This document shows, piece by piece, positions 36,331 to 48,300 of a DNA stretch of 64,000 nucleotides. The stretch is taken from positions 27,571,490 through 27,635,489 of the forward strand of contig JAZBQD010000014.1 in NCBI GenBank assembly GCA_036583965.1, in the 5' to 3' direction. The DNA is from Prunella strophiata. Taxonomy: Eukaryota; Chordata; Aves; Passeriformes; Prunellidae. The notes below the pieces were generated by a model. The model saw nothing but the letters and a program-made list of their open reading frames with translations. It was not told the DNA's origin and searched no databases. Numbering within the stretch: position 1 is the stretch's first letter; each line of letters opens with the position of its first letter. Made by a program: the position numbers and the translations under genes.

Positions 36331-39300
36331 TGCCGCGTTCTGAACTGGAAACGCAGATTGCAGTGCTGAGCAAAAGGCGTCCAGCACAGCCGGCATCTGC
36401 GGTGTCCTGGGACACGGGGACAGCGTGGCGACAGAGCGAAATAAATGACAGCAGTTAATACATTTCTTCTAGTAACATCAAGTAATGGAGAATTGCGGCA
36501 TCTGTTTCCTGATTTGCAATAGAACTGTTATCCTGGTCGTGCTGAATTTTACAAAAGGAGGGACTTTTTTGTAATTTTCATCCGGTAAAATAAAAGGTAG
36601 CAGTTGCTTTAAGGTAATACGTGTTTGCACTCCTTTCTAGCCCTAGACACAAAATTATAGAGTAAATTTAAAGGTACATTAGACGTGGAACCTATAGCAA
36701 AACTTTTCTTTAGATATCTGCCTTTGAGTGAGTCTTTACCCTGTGTAACCCCAGAACCAGTCGAGCTGAAATGCCTGATTTACTTTCCTTTTCCGATGGA
36801 GTCTTGATTTTCTAAGTTCATTTAATATCTAGTCTGTAGAAGCAAACTCAGAATCAGGAAAAAAGAAATCATGCCACTGTTACACAAAATGCCATTATTT
36901 CCCTACAGCAATGAGGATCATGTCTATTGCATCTATTAATCCTCATTAACCAATCATTAGTAATAATTTTTATCTTCAAGCACCTGCCTTCTCAGCTGAG
37001 AAGGCAGCATTCCTGCAAGTCTTCTACCCTCACTCCATTTTATAGTCCTAATTTGCTGCTAAACCTGTCATGTTTCACTTCTGAGGCCAGCACTTGTTAT
37101 TCCATCCTAGGTACAGAGAGAATCTAAAGCCTTTTCTTCACCACAGCCATATCCTCTGGCTTTTTTTCTTTATCTCCTCCCTGTGGAGCATACCTGTTTT
37201 TACAGACAAGTAGGTGAGCACCTGCCTGACAAACCCTGGAGCCTTGAACAATTAAAAATTTGGGGCATTTTAAGTAAACGTGATCAGCATGTTTTCCTTC
37301 ATTCTGTAACAGCCCCTCAGTTAAATCAGTTTTTCCTGCTGGTAGGACCTTTGCTGGCACTTTTTTATGCCAGTGCCTGTGCTGTGCTTGTTCTTGGTAT
37401 CTGTAAGGAACCATTGGGACACATTGGTGTATCCTGTTTGGGGAAAGGACTGCAGCTGTAAGCCCAGCCCTAAAGCCAAAGTGATGATGTTGCTGAAAGG
37501 CCACCTGTGCAAGGCAGGGCACTCCCAGCAATTGTGCAAGGCTGTAAAAGCAGTGGAAGTGCGAGCAATACATAGGTGAAGAGAGGCAAACACAGGTTTA
37601 TATAATAATTTTAACTGTATTACTATTATTAAAACTTTTCTGCACATAGAAGTATTCTTTCTTTTCCCATAATAATTAGACCTGGATTAACAACAATTCA
37701 TGGATGAGGCTAAGATTTCAATTATGCTAATACATTTTTGCCTTTAAACATAGATAGGTTTCCTCTTTGCCCATAAACAAGGTTTTCATTGCAGGGGCAG
37801 TGACATGAGGTTCTGAAGCATGAGCCACAGAGTTCCAGGGGAATAAGACCAGTCAGGACACTAGGGGAAAAAAAGTCTGAATTTCTTTACGGTTATAATT
37901 GTTTTTTAGAGCGATTTGGAAACCACTTAAAAGTTGGTATTATCCCATTTGGTAGTGGAATCATAGGAATGTGAACAGAGATAATTAATACACTGCACAT
38001 TGTATGATGATGAAATACATACAGTAATTTCATATGATAGGCAGGATCTTGACTTTCACTGCTAGCTCTGCTCTATAGTAGCTGTATGATGCCAGAATTC
38101 ACAGGGAATGAAACAAGTATCACTGCCAAGAAGCAAGGAGCTTTGCCTAGGGCATTGAAATTTTTTGGTGGCTGCTGAAATGTACTTTTCAACTCTCAAT
38201 GTCTGGCCAGGAGCTAAACCAGCCCTGTAGGTGCTCTGTGTTGTCACAGACTTTCCCCCTCCACACAGGACTATAGGGCTGGCTCAGTCAGCTCGTGACT
38301 ATGTCTTAGGCAGAGTATTCTGGTTCCACACGGAGAGTTTTGGTGCCATTTGCTTCAGCACAGCCTTTCTTTTTTTCTTTGCACATTAAGTAGAATCCTA
38401 AATCATGCTGAGATGGTAGATAAATGAGAATAATTCTAATTATCTCTGGGGTTTCAAAGTGGAAAATTAAATTGCAGTGGTAAATATTTGACTTCAGCAC
38501 TTGCCTCTGGACCCTTTCACCCACTCTGTTTTAAAGATTAACCTATGCTTCATATTTTCACTTCTCTCATTTAATGATGTTCTCAGTATCTTTAACTCAA
38601 AGAAAACCTTTGGCAAGCATAAATGAATCTCTCTGCTGGCTTAATTAGTTCAGCATATTAGCCAACAATTAATTCTAACTCCATCATTATTCTTTTAAAG
38701 AATCTTCCTTCTTGGATTTCGCTGAAATGGACTGGAAACAAATGACTGTTCCATTACAGTGTGTCTCAACTGAATAATAACATAAATAGCCTTCCTCTTT
38801 CATTCAAGGATCTGAAAATATTTTCCAAATGTCGATGCAGAAAACTTAAAATCCCTCACTGATGAGGGGATTACTGTTATCTTCAGATAAAGAAACTGAG
38901 GCATAGTGAGGGTAATTACTAGGATTATTTTGTTAGATTAATGTCATCCAGAAAATGGATATAACTTTGGACAACAAAAAATTATTGTGAGTTGAAGCTG
39001 TAGTGGAATTTAAAAACCAGTCACATACAATTGGATAAATCTGTGTGAAATTACTGATTTCCACATCATAAAATTAATTTAACCATAAATAATTTCAAGT
39101 TACTGTATATTTGTAGGCATGAGAAATCCTGTGAATGCCTTGAATATAGAATATCTTTCAAGGCACCGATATGAACTTAAAACTATATTGAAACAGTATT
39201 TGAAAACTGAAATATTCTAAAATCCATTCAGACCTTTCACTGTTAAGCTCCCTATTCAAATTCAATTTGAGCTCTAGCATGTTCTTGATGATACAATTTT

Positions 39301-41394
39301 TAATTACAAGACCAGAAGCTGTTTTTTTTTTCTCAGCATATTTGCTTCATTCAGTTCACATAACAGAAAATACTGAAATAATTTAAAAACCCCAAACACC
39401 TCTTTTTACTATTCTTTAGTTTTGCAGAGGTCTTTCTTGTCCTTCACCCAAGGGGATGCACTGAAGATAAAATGTCATTCTTTTCAGAATCTTTCAATTT
39501 CTCCCCACAGTGTACTCTCCCTCTCCCCCTTGCCCCATCCCACTATTTATCAGATAGGGAAGCACTATCCATTCCTTCCACAGATGTAGAATGGAGAAAT
39601 AGTTAAAATTTGAAAAGAATTGGCAACCATGCCAGGGGTTCAAAGCTGTCAATATGGTAAGTAGCTCTTTGGCATTGTTGTATGGGGCAGATCATAGACA
39701 AGAACTTCCCATAGCAGGAAGGTCTTCCCTTACAAAGTGAAATCCTCCTTCCTCCTCTTCCTTTTTAATTTTGGAGACAGTGACACAGACAAGTATTCTA
39801 CGGAAATCTAATTCAGCATAGTGCTGACACAAATCTATTCTGGTTTCACATATTGAAGGCTGTAGTCTCCATTTACTGGTAAGGACAAAAACCCCACACA
39901 ACTACTGCCATACATAACCAAGAAACAATTTGATTTACAATTGCTTTTATACTTTTTTTCTGTGTGATTACGGGAGACATTCAGATATGAACTTCCCTCC
40001 ATACAAGCAGATTTTAACTAAAGAGTTTAATTATATGCTAAAAGAAAAATGTTTTCTCCAATGTTTCTTCTGAAACCAGCATTGAATACTTTTATCTTGT
40101 GTTTATGAGAATAAAATCTGCTGCTATGGATACAGTGAGGTCAATATTTTAATGTTATTATTTCACTGTGCTGTTTTAAAGGATAATATTTTTCTTTAAA
40201 ACAAAAATCTTAGAAAATATGTATTATAGGAAAGTAGGTACAGTAATGTATTTTAAATGAATAGGTAAAGGCTTTTATTTAATATTTCCCTTTCAAGTAG
40301 AGGAAATACAACAAGGTCCAGACAGGCAGCACTGAAAAAACACCTTGTCTGTAATAGAACTTCACTTCCATTTTCACCCGATGCTATAGCATGTTTTACA
40401 AAATTAATTAAGCTGCATCAAAGTCCTATGGTAATCCTGAAGGTGACCCCAAACAAAAAAAGATAGGTTTTTAGTTTGTACAAAGCACAACAAAATACAG
40501 AACAACTTGTTTGTTTGTTTGTTTTTTAAAAGCTGCGATTTCCTACTTGTTCCTTGTAAAAGAAAAATGAGTAATGTAAATTTTTATCTTTCCTGCTTTT
40601 TGAACAACTGCAGAATAATAAATTCTTTTAATGAAAGAATAATGCTAAGGAGCGTCTCCTCCAAACTGGCTGTTAGGCAGTCGAGTTAAATAATCATACT
40701 AACTCAGTTTTAAAGTTGTCTTGCAAAAATAACTGCCCTATCAATTACTCAGTTTTTCCTCTCTTTTCATCATTGTATCATTATCCTTCTAATTTTCCTA
40801 CTACCTACAGCATTCCAGAAAAGTGTATACAAAAAAAAAAAACAGCACAACTGTTAAACAGCTACACATCATGCAAATACATCCAGTCTTCTTTCTTTTA
40901 TAGGAATGAAGAAAAATAGGAGAGAACTTTATTTCCCTTCTTCCTGCACTGATCACATTTAGGATACTCATTATTCAGAATCTTACCTCTCTCTCCCTCT
41001 TCCTCCCTAAAAGAAACTCAACCAGGTAACATTTTTCTGAAAAGCACAAGCCAAGGTAAATCTGCAATTTCCAAAAAGCTCAAAAAAGTTTATTTTTTTA
41101 TCACTGGGCTACAGTACAGGGAATGCCTGACTGAAGTGAAAGGGACTGGCATTTTTCACAGGAAATGAGCCCAGGAATGGTAACCATTAATGCTGAATTC
41201 TCCTGGAAATACAAAACCATAACTACTTATGGGACAAGTCTCACAGGATTCCTGCCCAAATGTCGTGGGGGTTTTTTTTGCTGTTGGTTGCAAACAAATC
41301 AATATAAGTAACAAAGGAGTTTGGCTTTGGGATGTGAGCAAAACCAAAGGGCCATGGCCCCTCCCTGGTCTGGTAACTCACTTGTTCATATCAA
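36331..41394. other. Spacer between the NEDD1 promoter and the CFAP54 3' end
   Basis: AT-rich with no recognised gene, apart from the 24-bp palindrome at 36984. A 149-codon minus frame (37124-37573) and an overlapping 92-codon plus frame have no family resemblance. Confidence 0.6.
36984..37007. repeat. 24-bp perfect palindrome
   Basis: Positions 36984-37007 read the same on both strands, with half-site CTGCCTTCTCAG and an E-box CAGCTG at the centre. It sits about 650 bp upstream of the NEDD1 CpG island. It may be a dimeric protein-binding site or a cruciform-prone sequence. Confidence 0.75.
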
Positions 41395-41451
41395 ATTCTC
41401 CATCTCAATTGCTGGAGCATTTCAGATGCTCCACCCATTGAGATGGAGAAT
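41395..41451. repeat. 57-nt nested perfect hairpin
   Basis: Outer arms 41395-41409 and 41437-41451 are perfect 15-bp reverse complements. After a 3-nt internal loop (41410-41412 against 41434-41436), the inner arms TGGAGCAT (41413-41420) and ATGCTCCA (41426-41433) pair perfectly around a 5-nt loop. It lies about 750 nt past the CFAP54 stop. It resembles a small pre-miRNA-like stem or a tiny inverted-repeat element. Function unknown. Confidence 0.75.
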
Positions 41452-41590
41452 ATGCTTGAGCATATTGCCTCAGGTGGTTGTTGTTAGGACTCATTTATAT
41501 TTCTTGAGTATTTTAAAATAATATTTACAGCAACATTCAGGTTCCCTCAGCTTTTTAGAATTATATAAAAAATATTCTGCATTGTACCAT

Positions 41591-41596
41591 TTTATT
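41591..41596 (-). terminator. Candidate CFAP54 poly(A) signal (AATAAA)
   Basis: The first clear AATAAA on the minus strand after the CFAP54 stop, about 600 nt downstream. Another lies at 41089-41094. Confidence 0.45.
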
Positions 41597-42198
41597 CTTT
41601 GTACTGCCCTGTTGGGGGGGAGGGGGAGTTTTTTATTTGTTGGTGGGGGGGGGGGGGTGTTTGTTTGGTTTTTAAAAAATGCTTTGAAATTATGAAGACA
41701 TCTGAATAATCACTTGCACCCTCAACAACCTGAAATACTAGTTTCCAAACATATGAATAAAAGAACAAACTCAGTGATGATTTTAGCCCCCCCCCAAAAT
41801 TCTCAACTTCAGAAATAATACCAACTTTTGATAACTGCAAAAGCAATTTAAAAATTGCTGATTAGAATACAACTTCAGGGGGAAAAGGAATTTCTATCAG
41901 CAGGAGCTAGAAGGCTACAAACCTATTGGGCTTTTCTAAACAATAAGAAATTATTTAATAGCTAGAAAATCCTCTTATAAAGAAACTACTTACAAAATAT
42001 TAAATTCCTAAAAAATTATTTTTGTTTTAAAAACTATTAATGCTTAAATAATTGGAAATAACCTAAAAGTGAAAATCATAAAACATAACAGGAGCCAAAT
42101 CCTGGTGTGATTAATGAAGTTGTTACATTAGCACTAGAACTTAAGTCTAAGTCTGTAGCATTCATCTGGTAACTGATTAAGTTATTGTAAAATAGCAT
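41597..42198 (-). other. Probable CFAP54 3' UTR
   Basis: AT-rich stretch between the CFAP54 stop codon and the first AATAAA. It contains a C9 tract (41787-41795), a G13 tract (41645-41657) and G7-A-G5 (41614-41626) on the plus strand. In the transcript these become G9, C13 and C5-U-C7. No other gene seen. Confidence 0.5.
41614..41657 (+). repeat. G-rich homopolymer tracts (G7-A-G5 ... G13)
   Basis: Runs of 7, 5 and 13 G residues occur within 44 nt on the plus strand, the non-template sense of which is C-rich in the CFAP54 transcript. They could form a G-quadruplex in DNA. Confidence 0.9.
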
Positions 42199-42318
42199 TT
42201 AGTAAAGCATTGAAATGATCCAATTGAAAAGACTTCCTTCAGTAACTATACATCCATTGGCAAGGTCAAACATGTCTTTCAAATTTGTTATTGATTGCAA
42301 AGTAACATCAAATGGGAT
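42199..42318 (-). CDS. CFAP54: CFAP54 last coding exon
   Basis: Visible residues 669-707: IPFDVTLQSITNLKDMFDLA then NGCIVTEGSLFNWIISMLY and TAA at 42201-42199. The acceptor is a long T tract ending TTTTCCAG. Phase 0. Confidence 0.87.
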   Translation of the reverse strand: MPFDVTLQSITNLKDMFDLANGCIVTEGSLFNWIISMLY

Positions 42319-45300
42319 CTGGAAAAAAAAAAACAAAACAACTAAATTAAGAACTGTATTAAGCTCAGAGGTACCAAAAGTACATATATACCAATACACA
42401 GATATATATATACACACACATGTATATACCAATATACATACACATATATACCAATAGTTTCATATAAAGCCAGATTTCTGAACTACAACCAATGAGTAAG
42501 TTAGAAATATTTATTGCCTTGGTATAAATCTGTGGTTAATGGCATCTCTTGCAGGAAACTAGTACAACAGGATTTAAGGGAGGAAACCTTTATGAACAAT
42601 TTTGCTCACAAAGTTTACCATGACCACCTGTAGGCAAAATGAAGAGCAGCAAGTATGGTTAGTAATTTAGGAAGGCTTTTCCTAAGATGAGAAATTGAAG
42701 GAATTGAGCTAACAGTAAAAGGTGAAATAGAGGGCTATCATAAACTGGTTTGAGTGTCCATTGAACATGGAGAACTCTTTAACTGATTTAGGTATCAACA
42801 AAAAACAACTGAAGACACAGATGATTGGAAAAAGTTACATAGGGATGTTAATTTTTAATGCAATTATTTTATTTATAAATTTACTTCTAACATTTAAGAT
42901 TGGAGCTTCCAAACACTATACTTTATCACCCTCAAGGACATAGCTACTCATTAAACAGCATTAAAAACAAGCAGGCTGATCATTTTTTATTCTTAAAACA
43001 TGAAGAGTCAAATAATTTTAAATGAATAATTCAATGAAAATGCACTTTTTCCATTTATAAATATAATTCAGGGCTGAATCAAAAGCACTGTAAGACACAC
43101 AGAGAGAAAAAACAGAATCAAAGAAGAGAAAGTGGCAACATGACAGAAGAGTGACAGCTCAGACAATGAGAAAACAAAGACCACAAATTAGAACTGACTT
43201 TGCCCAATTAATTCACCAGAAGATGAGCAACATAAAAGTGTTTTGTGGGGAAAAATGGTGAAAAACTACATATAAGAAATGTGTCTGCTGCCTTCTCCTG
43301 CATGCTTGAAAACAAAAGGAATGTACTATTCTGTGGTGTACACAGTCCCTCCCTGAGCTTTCTTTCTCTGGCTGAGACAGGATAATGCACCCATAGAACT
43401 TCTATGAAAGTCTGGAAATGCTACTTTGAAATATGCTTATACATAATGAAGTGCTAAACACCCTACAAGTTCTATTGGCTTCAGAGAAGAACAAAGATAC
43501 TCAGCATCTTGAAGGATTAGGCTTCAGCTGCTCAACCAAAAGTACCATATCTCAAAGCATCTTAGTTTGAAGTTTGTATTTGAAACTTCATGATGAAAAG
43601 TTCTGTGATGTTCCACCTGGTTGTGGAATTTAGAGAGAATAAAACAGTGCAGTAAACATCATATTCTTAATAGAAGAACACCACTAAATCTGCTCCCTCA
43701 CTTCCATCATAGATCCACAAATAGAAGCAGGCAAAGTGAAAGGAATTCACAAGAATTTAAACAGTTCCAGAAATTTTCCATGATTCTATGAAAGTTTGTC
43801 TGTACCTTTCCCTAGGAATCTATCAAATGTTGCTACCATGGAAGATGCTTCAGTGGGACTCTGAAAAGTACAGCTTTGCAGCAGGGATGTGGGTGTATTC
43901 TGATGCATTGATAAAGGCAGATTGTGTGATATGAAGGCCTGGGAGTCATTTGAGAGAGAACTTCAGGAAGGATAACAAGGGGTAGAAGAATGGTGCAATG
44001 TGTATCAAAGGGAAGTGTGTACTCTCAGGTACTGGGCTGCAGGATGCACAGGACAGATTCCCTCTGCTATAACAGGCACTATTCTCTCTCAGATAAAAGT
44101 CAGATGCTGTTCTGGTAGGAAGAGGCTCTCTGACTGGAAGAGTGCAGTGGATACCTTTATCATTGCATTGTGAACAATTACTGGCAAGATATTTGAGGAT
44201 CAGTTGAGGGAGTAATATGTTACAGTGGATTCCAGAATCTCCCGTGGAGTCCCTTGAGCCCTGGCAGCTGTGGTCCTTTCCTGATGTCGCCAAGGTGGCT
44301 GAGAACACTGAACAGCACTACTCCCCACCATGGGCCAGTTCCCACAATCTGCTTTGGGACACTGACTGCACTGGGTAAGCATGAATAAGATGCTTTGTCC
44401 ATCATCATGGACAAAAAAATGGCATGCTATCTCTCAAAACATGTCATGGGCAAGGCAGAGAAAGCTAAAGAAAATGGAATAATCAAGCCTGAATAACTGC
44501 AAAAATGTAAGAATGGAAAGAAATTGCATTTGGTGATTCCATCATTCACCAAATGGATGAAATTCACTGGAGTCCGTGTAAACAATGACCAGAGAGTGGT
44601 GGATAATCTGCATTAACCATTGTGAGCAAAAATCCCCTTTTAATAGATTTTTGCATGTATGAAAAGTTGATTCTAATGAACAGTGAAGATATTCACAGTT
44701 TGTAATCATGCACGTTTGTATTTTATTTGTAAAGATGATACAATAAAGCCAAAACAAAATAAGGGAAAAAAAGGGAAGATGCTTAGTGGCATAATCCATG
44801 TTTCAGTTTAATTGAACAACTGTTTTATTTTAGAAAACAGATTTTTACTCTTAGTGAGAACAACATACCTCAGTTAATGGAGAGGACAGGACTGGAACAA
44901 CAGACAGCACTTCTCTGACTTCAGATAAACACCTTTTAGCCATTTTCTAATGGTATAAAACAAGAAAAAAATTGTACTATCTGTGTACTACAAACATATG
45001 CTGTACTATCTGACTCCTCTGATAAGCTAATAGATGGCTCAGCCTTACAAATTTTTTCAGAATATTGAAGTTTTAAGTTATTCTAATTGAATTCACAGCA
45101 AAGTAAACCCTAGCTGATGAATATAAATTCTCTGCAACACAAATAGTTGTGTTTCCTGTACAAACACAATGCCCAAATCTTGCAGTTTCTACTGAGGCAA
45201 AAATTGCTCCTGGTTTTAAATCCAGTGACTGAGCATACTTTTGCTATGTGTTTACTGAAGATATGATAAACAAACACCCTGACAAGATGATATTTATACA

Positions 45301-48300
45301 TGTATAATGCATGGCATGTTAATCTTATTAGTATTCTAAACATTTTTTTACCAATTACTGACATATATTAATGAAATTTTGAGCAAACACCTTCAGGTAA
45401 TCAGAAACACCCACTAAAGGACAGCTCTGTCTACCCTCCTGAACACAGTGATTGGCCAAAATATCATTTGTTCTCCAAGCCGGTCAAAATACAGCCTCAT
45501 AATAATGGCACAGTGCACAATTGTCACTGTTTCACAGCATCCATCAGACAAAATGACAGCCTCTACATCATTAATCATTTCACATAATAGATATAAAGAG
45601 AATCCTGTCACATGATAAATGTCTCCCACTTTGAAAATAAACGTCTATTTTGCCTTGGCATTTATCAAGCAGCACTTATGCTGTGGCAACATTCTATTCC
45701 AATGACATTATCTCAAACAGAGCACATGGAAAATTCTGAAATTACCTTTTGTGTGTGTGTATGTGGGGAGAGTTATTTGCTTGTGGACCATATTCAGCCT
45801 TGCTAATAAAAAGAAAAGAGGATGGCATAGAGAAAATGAAAATAAATTCCATGCCAATTTTAGTTATCTCTCAATAGCGTTATTAGAAGGTTCTTATTTC
45901 AGAAACCACCGCTGCCCATTTTAGACTGAAGATGTGAAGATGTTTAAAAAGCACTTTTGGGTTGATCACCATGCTAATTTAACACACTGCCAAGGATTTT
46001 CAAATGTAGATTACTATAAATTAGGTATCAGTTTTCAAATCTTTGTACCTGAAGAGGTAGCCCTTATTTTCAAGTAGAAGGTTGAAAAAGCCTGGGGTTT
46101 TTTTTTAGAGTGACAAGCAATATATAAGGGAAAGTTAAATATTAAATAAAGAGTGAAAGTATTTCAACTTTTCTTTAAAGAGATAAGGGAAGCTTAACAC
46201 CTGCTTTTATGTCTGCCTTCCAAGTTGCCCATCATTTATTTCCCCAAAACAGACATCTTAAATCAAGTCAAACATATATAAGAGCCCAACTGTTCTCACT
46301 TACTTCTGTTTTACCATCAAGATGCACTTTTGCAAGACTTCTTCTGGGTTTATTTGAAGGACTTATTTTCAAAGTTTCATTTTGCTGAAGAAAACTTGTA
46401 GGTACTGAAGTTTTAAAGCTCTTAGAACCTTGCATCAATATTTCAACTTGCTCCTTCAGATCACACAATTTCTCCCTTAAAGAAATAATTCTAAAAGAAG
46501 ACAAAGTTTTTCATTATTACTGTTATAAAACAACAATATTTATTGCTTCCAGGATTATAATTAAGCTGACCTAGCTTTTATTACATATTGATTAGGTTCT
46601 ACATTTTCTTTCATTTCAAGACTGATCTCATAATTTTACAAAAATAAGTTTCCCATTTAATAGAGTGGAGATACTAGAATGCATTAGCTTTTTACATTAA
46701 AAATAGGAAGTATTATTTTAGGAATGCCTCTCTAAGAAATGGCTTTTTCATCCAACCAGCACAAGAGTGGCAGAGGCTGCCCATTATTTCTTCCCTTCCA
46801 CCCACTAAGCAGTTCCAAAAACTTTAAGACTAGATGAATGAGAAGAAAGAAATAATGAAAAATGCCATAAGATGTAAAATTAAGGGCAGAGTCTGGTTCT
46901 ACAACCAGGAAAAATTCTTGCTTTCTCAGAGTTGTAATATGGGATGGAGAAAGTAGGTGATCCACTGAGAGAATGGGAATAACTGCTGGGAGTGCTTCTT
47001 AGATCTGCTACATTGCTATGCCAGTGTAATATAATTAGCATATGTTACTTGGTTCTTTAAGAATCAAAATGAAAATGCTAATGAATGCATTGAGAAAAAG
47101 CAACTGTTTGGATGGGTTTAACACATGTATGACATCTCACAGTTTTTAACAGTGAAAAATCTTTGAAAAGCAAAAATGAATGCTTTTAAAGATTTACAGC
47201 TCTTTGATATTTTTTATTTTATTTTCTCGCATCCTAAATGGCTGATTGATCTTTAATACAGCATGAAATAACAGGACAGAGTCAGTGATTATTTACCTAG
47301 CCAATGGAATCCACAAGTGGCCTGAGAACATAGACGTTGTAGTGATGTCACTAATCTTGACAGGGTTTATATTATAAGCATAAAGCAACAAAACCTGTAA
47401 AAGAGATGGGAAGGGTAAACTGTAATGCAATAGACCTGAGCTATTTCAATGATACAAGAGTATGATAAATAACAAATACAGTGTACTGATGAAGCCATAG
47501 ATAACTGACCTTCAAAAAAGAGAGCAGTGTGACTTCATATAAATTTGTACTACACTCAGTTTTTATAGGTTTTAGATTAGTTTAATTAATTTAATTGGAT
47601 AATATTACTATGGGTTTGAAAATTAGGTATACCCTATGGTGTCACTATCAAAATCCCAGCATTGTCCTGATCCTGGTCAATCATATGCATGGCTGTCATC
47701 ATGCTAGGTTTAAATCCATGAAGTGTGCATAACTCACCAATCTAAAAAAAGCCATACCATTGTAAGAAAATTAAGTAGAACGTTCTCATCTTTCACTGCA
47801 AGTAATTGAAAATATGCTTCCTAATCGTAGCTGAATATTTGACTATATGGAAAATGTGAAATATATGGCATTCATGCATTATTTGGTTTTAAGAGCTGTC
47901 CCTGGTCCCCTACTGATCTACATGGCTATGCTAAATTAACCTGCAAAGCCATATTAAAAGGTACATTATTTTCATTAACTTCACGGGGCTTCTATCAGTT
48001 TCCTAAGATAAATGGGTCTAATAGAAATTTAGAAACAGATCTGATGTGCCAAAAAGCTTAAGAACATGGATTTTTATTGCTGTAGCAGAAATTTTACCTA
48101 CATGTTGTTCCCATGTGTAAACATAAAACAAATTCCATGTCATGGTTTCTCACATTCTTGCAACCCTCTCATCTCTTTCATCTTTCATGTTCAGTCTGAT
48201 CTTTTAGGAAAATGAGACTTACAAAATGCCATTTTCCCTGTATATGTGTATCTTTGCTTTTCCAAAAGTCTCCCACCAAACTATTATTTGAATGTACCAG

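Noticed and set aside
35746..36415. Several frames of 60-112 codons in the NEDD1 CpG island
   Set aside because: Same composition effect. NEDD1 starts in the next exon with its conserved N-terminus.
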